Source: Propionibacterium sp. (GTDB taxonomy: Bacteria; Actinomycetota; Actinomycetes; Propionibacteriales; Propionibacteriaceae). From it: 7,469 nucleotides of DNA. The translations under genes and the position numbers were made by a program. A model generated the notes under the pieces. It made no database searches. It was not told the origin of the DNA and saw nothing but the letters and a program-made list of their open reading frames with translations. The stretch's first letter is position 1. Every line of letters starts with the position of its first letter. The stretch covers positions 1 through 7,469 of the forward strand of contig JAAYAO010000420.1 of assembly GCA_012719335.1 (NCBI GenBank), given 5' to 3'. Positions 5,709 to 7,469 of this stretch are shown in pieces.

Positions 5709-7058
5709 ATGGCCAAGCGCAGTCGCCCGTTTCTGAGCGACCTGATTCGGGCCCTGACCGGGGAACGACGCACCCGGGACCGTGACCCCGACAGCCCCGA
5801 AGCCCTCGAACAAGCCCTCGCCCGACCACCACTGGAGCGGCTGCTGGCGGCCTGCGATGTATTGATGGGGCACCTGGGTGAAGCCGCCCTGGTGGCCGTC
5901 GCCGAAGAGGCGGTGGAGGCCTACGCCGAACTCGACACCGCCGACCGGGTCACCTTCTTCCGGCACCTGCGCGACCACTTCGGGGCCGATGCGGCACCGA
6001 TCCGGGCCGCCTACGCCGCCTGGGCCGAAGCCCCGGACGCGGCGAACCTGGCCGCGCTGTTCCGCACCGTCGAGCCACGCCGCCAGCAACTGCTGCGTCG
6101 GCTGAACATGGCCGCGGGGGCCACCCTCGCCCTGGTGCACATGCGAGCCGACCTGTTGCGCGCCGCCAAACAGGAACCCGACCTGGCTCCGCTGGATGCC
6201 GACTTCGTCCACCTGCTCACGTCCTGGTTCAACCGGGGCTTTCTGCAGATGCGGCGCATCGACTGGCACAGCCCGGCGGCGATTCTGGAGAAGATCCTCG
6301 CCTACGAATCGGTGCACCCGATGGCCGGCTGGGACGAACTGCGCCGCCGGCTCGACCCGGTCGACCGGCGCTGTTACGCGTTCTTCCACCCGACCACCGG
6401 CAACGAGCCGCTGATCTTCGTCGAGGTGGCCCTCACCCGCGGCACCCCCGGCGCGATCGCCCCGCTGCTGGAGGAGAACCAGCCGCTCGACCCCGAGGAC
6501 GCCGACACCGCGGTGTTCTACTCGATCAACAACTCCCTGTCGGGGTTGCGGGGCATTTCCTTCGGCAACTTCCTGCTCAAGCAGGTCGTGGCCGCGCTCA
6601 GCCAGGACCTGCCCGGCCTGCAGCACTACGTCACCCTGTCGCCGGCGCCCGGGTTCGCCAAGTGGCTCGCCGCCGAGGCCGAACAGGACGCGGACGCCGC
6701 GCGACTGGCCGAGCAGGTGGGGGAGCGGCGGTGGGTGCACGACTTCGAACTCCAACAGCAGTTGCGGCCGGCCGTGCTCTCGGCCGCCGCCCGCTACTTC
6801 CTGCGGGCGAAGAACCCCACCGGTGCGCCGCTGGACCCGGTCGCCCGATTCCATCTGGGCAACGGCGCCTCCGCCGACCGGATCAACTGGCCCGCCGACC
6901 TGGCCGGAAACGCCCTCGACCGCGGCCACGGCGTGATGATCAATTACCGCTATGAGCTCGGCCTGATCGAAACCCGCCACGAGGACTTCGTCCGCGACAA
7001 CACGGTCACCCACAGCGACGAACTCGAAAAGCTGCTGGATCTCGCCCGCCGCGCCTGA
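5709..7058 (+). CDS. Malonyl-CoA decarboxylase
   Basis: This 449-residue protein is predicted to convert malonyl-CoA to acetyl-CoA and CO2 in the cytoplasm. The N-terminal part (about 1-165) is helical, as in the oligomerisation domain of the family. The C-terminal catalytic domain, a GNAT-like fold in known structures, shows the family blocks in order: FFHPTTGNEPLIFVEVALTRG (from 225), AVFYSINNSLSGLRGISFGNF (around 268-288), LSPAPGFAKWLA, RFHLGNGA with H382, and INYRYEL. The conserved Ser of FYSI (S272) and H382 fit the Ser/His pair described for this family. Length matches bacterial homologues. I chose the ATG at 5709 because of the purine-rich GAGGGGGAG just upstream and a natural N-terminus; the frame is open much further upstream only as the shadow of the methyltransferase. 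No malonyl-CoA synthetase or malonate transporter lies in the window, so a role in controlling malonyl-CoA level is the likelier inference. Confidence 0.93.
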   Translation: MAKRSRPFLSDLIRALTGERRTRDRDPDSPEALEQALARPPLERLLAACDVLMGHLGEAALVAVAEEAVEAYAELDTADRVTFFRHLRDHFGADAAPIRAAYAAWAEAPDAANLAALFRTVEPRRQQLLRRLNMAAGATLALVHMRADLLRAAKQEPDLAPLDADFVHLLTSWFNRGFLQMRRIDWHSPAAILEKILAYESVHPMAGWDELRRRLDPVDRRCYAFFHPTTGNEPLIFVEVALTRGTPGAIAPLLEENQPLDPEDADTAVFYSINNSLSGLRGISFGNFLLKQVVAALSQDLPGLQHYVTLSPAPGFAKWLAAEAEQDADAARLAEQVGERRWVHDFELQQQLRPAVLSAAARYFLRAKNPTGAPLDPVARFHLGNGASADRINWPADLAGNALDRGHGVMINYRYELGLIETRHEDFVRDNTVTHSDELEKLLDLARRA

Positions 7059-7085
7059 AGCCGCCGAGCCCACGGAATCGACGGG

Positions 7086-7105
7086 TGCATGTAAAATGCA
7101 TGCAT
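7086..7105 (+). promoter_or_regulatory. Palindromic operator/promoter of the toxin-antitoxin operon
   Basis: TGCAT (7086-7090) and ATGCA (7096-7100) form an inverted repeat around GTAAA, and ATGCATGCAT (7096-7105) is a perfect 10-base palindrome. TGCATG occurs three times (7086, 7097, 7101). TAAAAT at 7092-7097 is a good -10 hexamer, placing the transcription start on or near the A of the ATG at 7104. The mRNA would therefore be leaderless, agreeing with the lack of a Shine-Dalgarno sequence. Repressor bound to the palindrome would cover the -10, as expected for autoregulation by a ribbon-helix-helix antitoxin. No -35 was recognised. Confidence 0.6.
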
Positions 7106-7361
7106 GGTGGCAGTGCAGATCAGGGACGTGCCGGACGGGGTGCGGGATGCGTTGGCCAAGGTGGCAGCCGGCCGGGGGCAATCGTTGCAGAGCTACCTGC
7201 TGGAGTTGCTCACCCGGGAGGCCGAGCGATCCCGCAATCTCGAGGTCCTGCAGCAGTGTCCGGTGGTGAGCGACCCGGTGTGGGCGGACGCCGACGTGGT
7301 GACCACGCTCCATGAGCTCCGCCGCGAACGCGACGAGGTGCTGATGGAACGCCTCGAATGA
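7104..7361 (+). CDS. vapB: VapB/FitA-like ribbon-helix-helix antitoxin
   Basis: The protein has 85 residues. The N-terminus VAVQIRDVPDGVRDALAKVA followed by GQSLQSYLLELLTREAER is the strand-helix-helix pattern of ribbon-helix-helix antitoxins of the VapB/FitA type, common in actinobacteria. The C-terminal part (about 45-85) is charged and would wrap around the cognate toxin. It binds its own promoter as a dimer and neutralises the downstream PIN-domain toxin. The ATG at 7104 is the only in-frame ATG near the domain start; the nearby ATGs at 7096 and 7100 are out of frame. The stop overlaps the toxin start as ATGA, the usual coupling in such pairs. The gene lies 45 bases after the decarboxylase but has its own promoter-like palindrome. 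Confidence 0.88.
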   Translation: MVAVQIRDVPDGVRDALAKVAAGRGQSLQSYLLELLTREAERSRNLEVLQQCPVVSDPVWADADVVTTLHELRRERDEVLMERLE

Positions 7362-7469
7362 TCGTGGTGGATGCGTCGGTGGTGGCCAGTGCGCTGGTGG
7401 AAACCGGGGCGCGAGGAGACGATGCACGACGGGTGCTGGCCGGCGACACCGCGTGGTTCGCCCCGGAGC
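7358..7469 (+). CDS. vapC: VapC-type PIN-domain toxin, N-terminal part (continues beyond window)
   Basis: Thirty-seven residues are visible before the window ends. MIVVDASVVASALVETG carries the first conserved PIN-domain aspartate (D5), followed by a helix and the DTAWFAPE segment that leads to the next strand in VapC proteins. The family members are Mg2+-dependent ribonucleases cutting tRNA or rRNA. The remaining acidic active-site residues would lie outside the window, so integrity of the toxin cannot be judged. It starts inside the antitoxin stop codon (ATGA), as expected for a co-translated pair. Confidence 0.85.
   Translation, partial: MIVVDASVVASALVETGARGDDARRVLAGDTAWFAPE

Noticed and set aside
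5581..5710. CG-rich palindromes as possible attachment site or origin
   Set aside because: No integrase, replication gene or recognisable boxes nearby; short palindromes are common in such GC-rich sequence.
5489..5773. Arg-rich minus-strand frame ending at the methyltransferase start
   Set aside because: Composition is high-GC noise and it runs into the decarboxylase coding region. It is kept only as a possible coupling leader in the findings, not as a gene.
5529..7427. Minus-strand open frame of 632 codons opposite malonyl-CoA decarboxylase and the antitoxin
   Set aside because: It is the antisense shadow of well-supported plus-strand genes and spans two genes and their gap; no recognisable motifs.

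Overview
The window is high-GC, densely packed bacterial chromosome. Strong third-position GC, GTG starts, overlapping genes and leaderless-type promoters point to a high-GC Gram-positive (Actinomycetota). A motif near 2997-3015 (reading GGTTTCGACAAGCTCAACC on the minus strand), which I recall as a dispersed intergenic repeat in Propionibacteriales and Microbacteriaceae, agrees with that. The genus cannot be fixed from the sequence.

Layout. (a) 2-2893, plus strand: a tightly overlapping three-gene operon. It holds the C-terminal part of one B12-binding-type radical SAM enzyme, a complete second enzyme of the same general type (ATGA overlap), and a two-part GNAT-like protein (17-base overlap). 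A strong stem-loop follows the last stop. (b) 2894-3022: a convergent intergenic gap with three stacked inverted structures. (c) 3023-5492, minus strand, read right to left: a class I SAM-dependent methyltransferase, a TVP38/TMEM64 (DedA-superfamily) membrane protein broken by an apparent one-base frameshift, and an uncharacterised membrane protein with three predicted membrane helices. The first two are coupled by a TGATG junction. (d) 5493-5708: a divergent intergenic region with a 14-base direct repeat and an imperfect inverted repeat. (e) 5709-7058, plus strand: malonyl-CoA decarboxylase. (f) 7081-7469, plus strand: a VapBC-type toxin-antitoxin pair. The antitoxin has a palindromic operator/promoter and a probable leaderless start; the PIN-domain toxin runs off the window end.

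How the genes fit together. The radical SAM pair plus GNAT protein looks like one functional unit modifying an unknown metabolite, peptide or lipid; the substrate is not visible and the operon starts upstream of the window. The methyltransferase and TVP38-like genes are co-transcribed but do not define a pathway. Malonyl-CoA decarboxylase appears here without a malonyl-CoA synthetase or malonate transporter, so it more likely adjusts the malonyl-CoA/acetyl-CoA balance than forms a malonate-utilisation operon. The candidates for something undescribed are the radical SAM/radical SAM/GNAT operon and the regulatory architecture of the intergenic regions. No CRISPR array, insertion sequence, tRNA or rRNA was seen.
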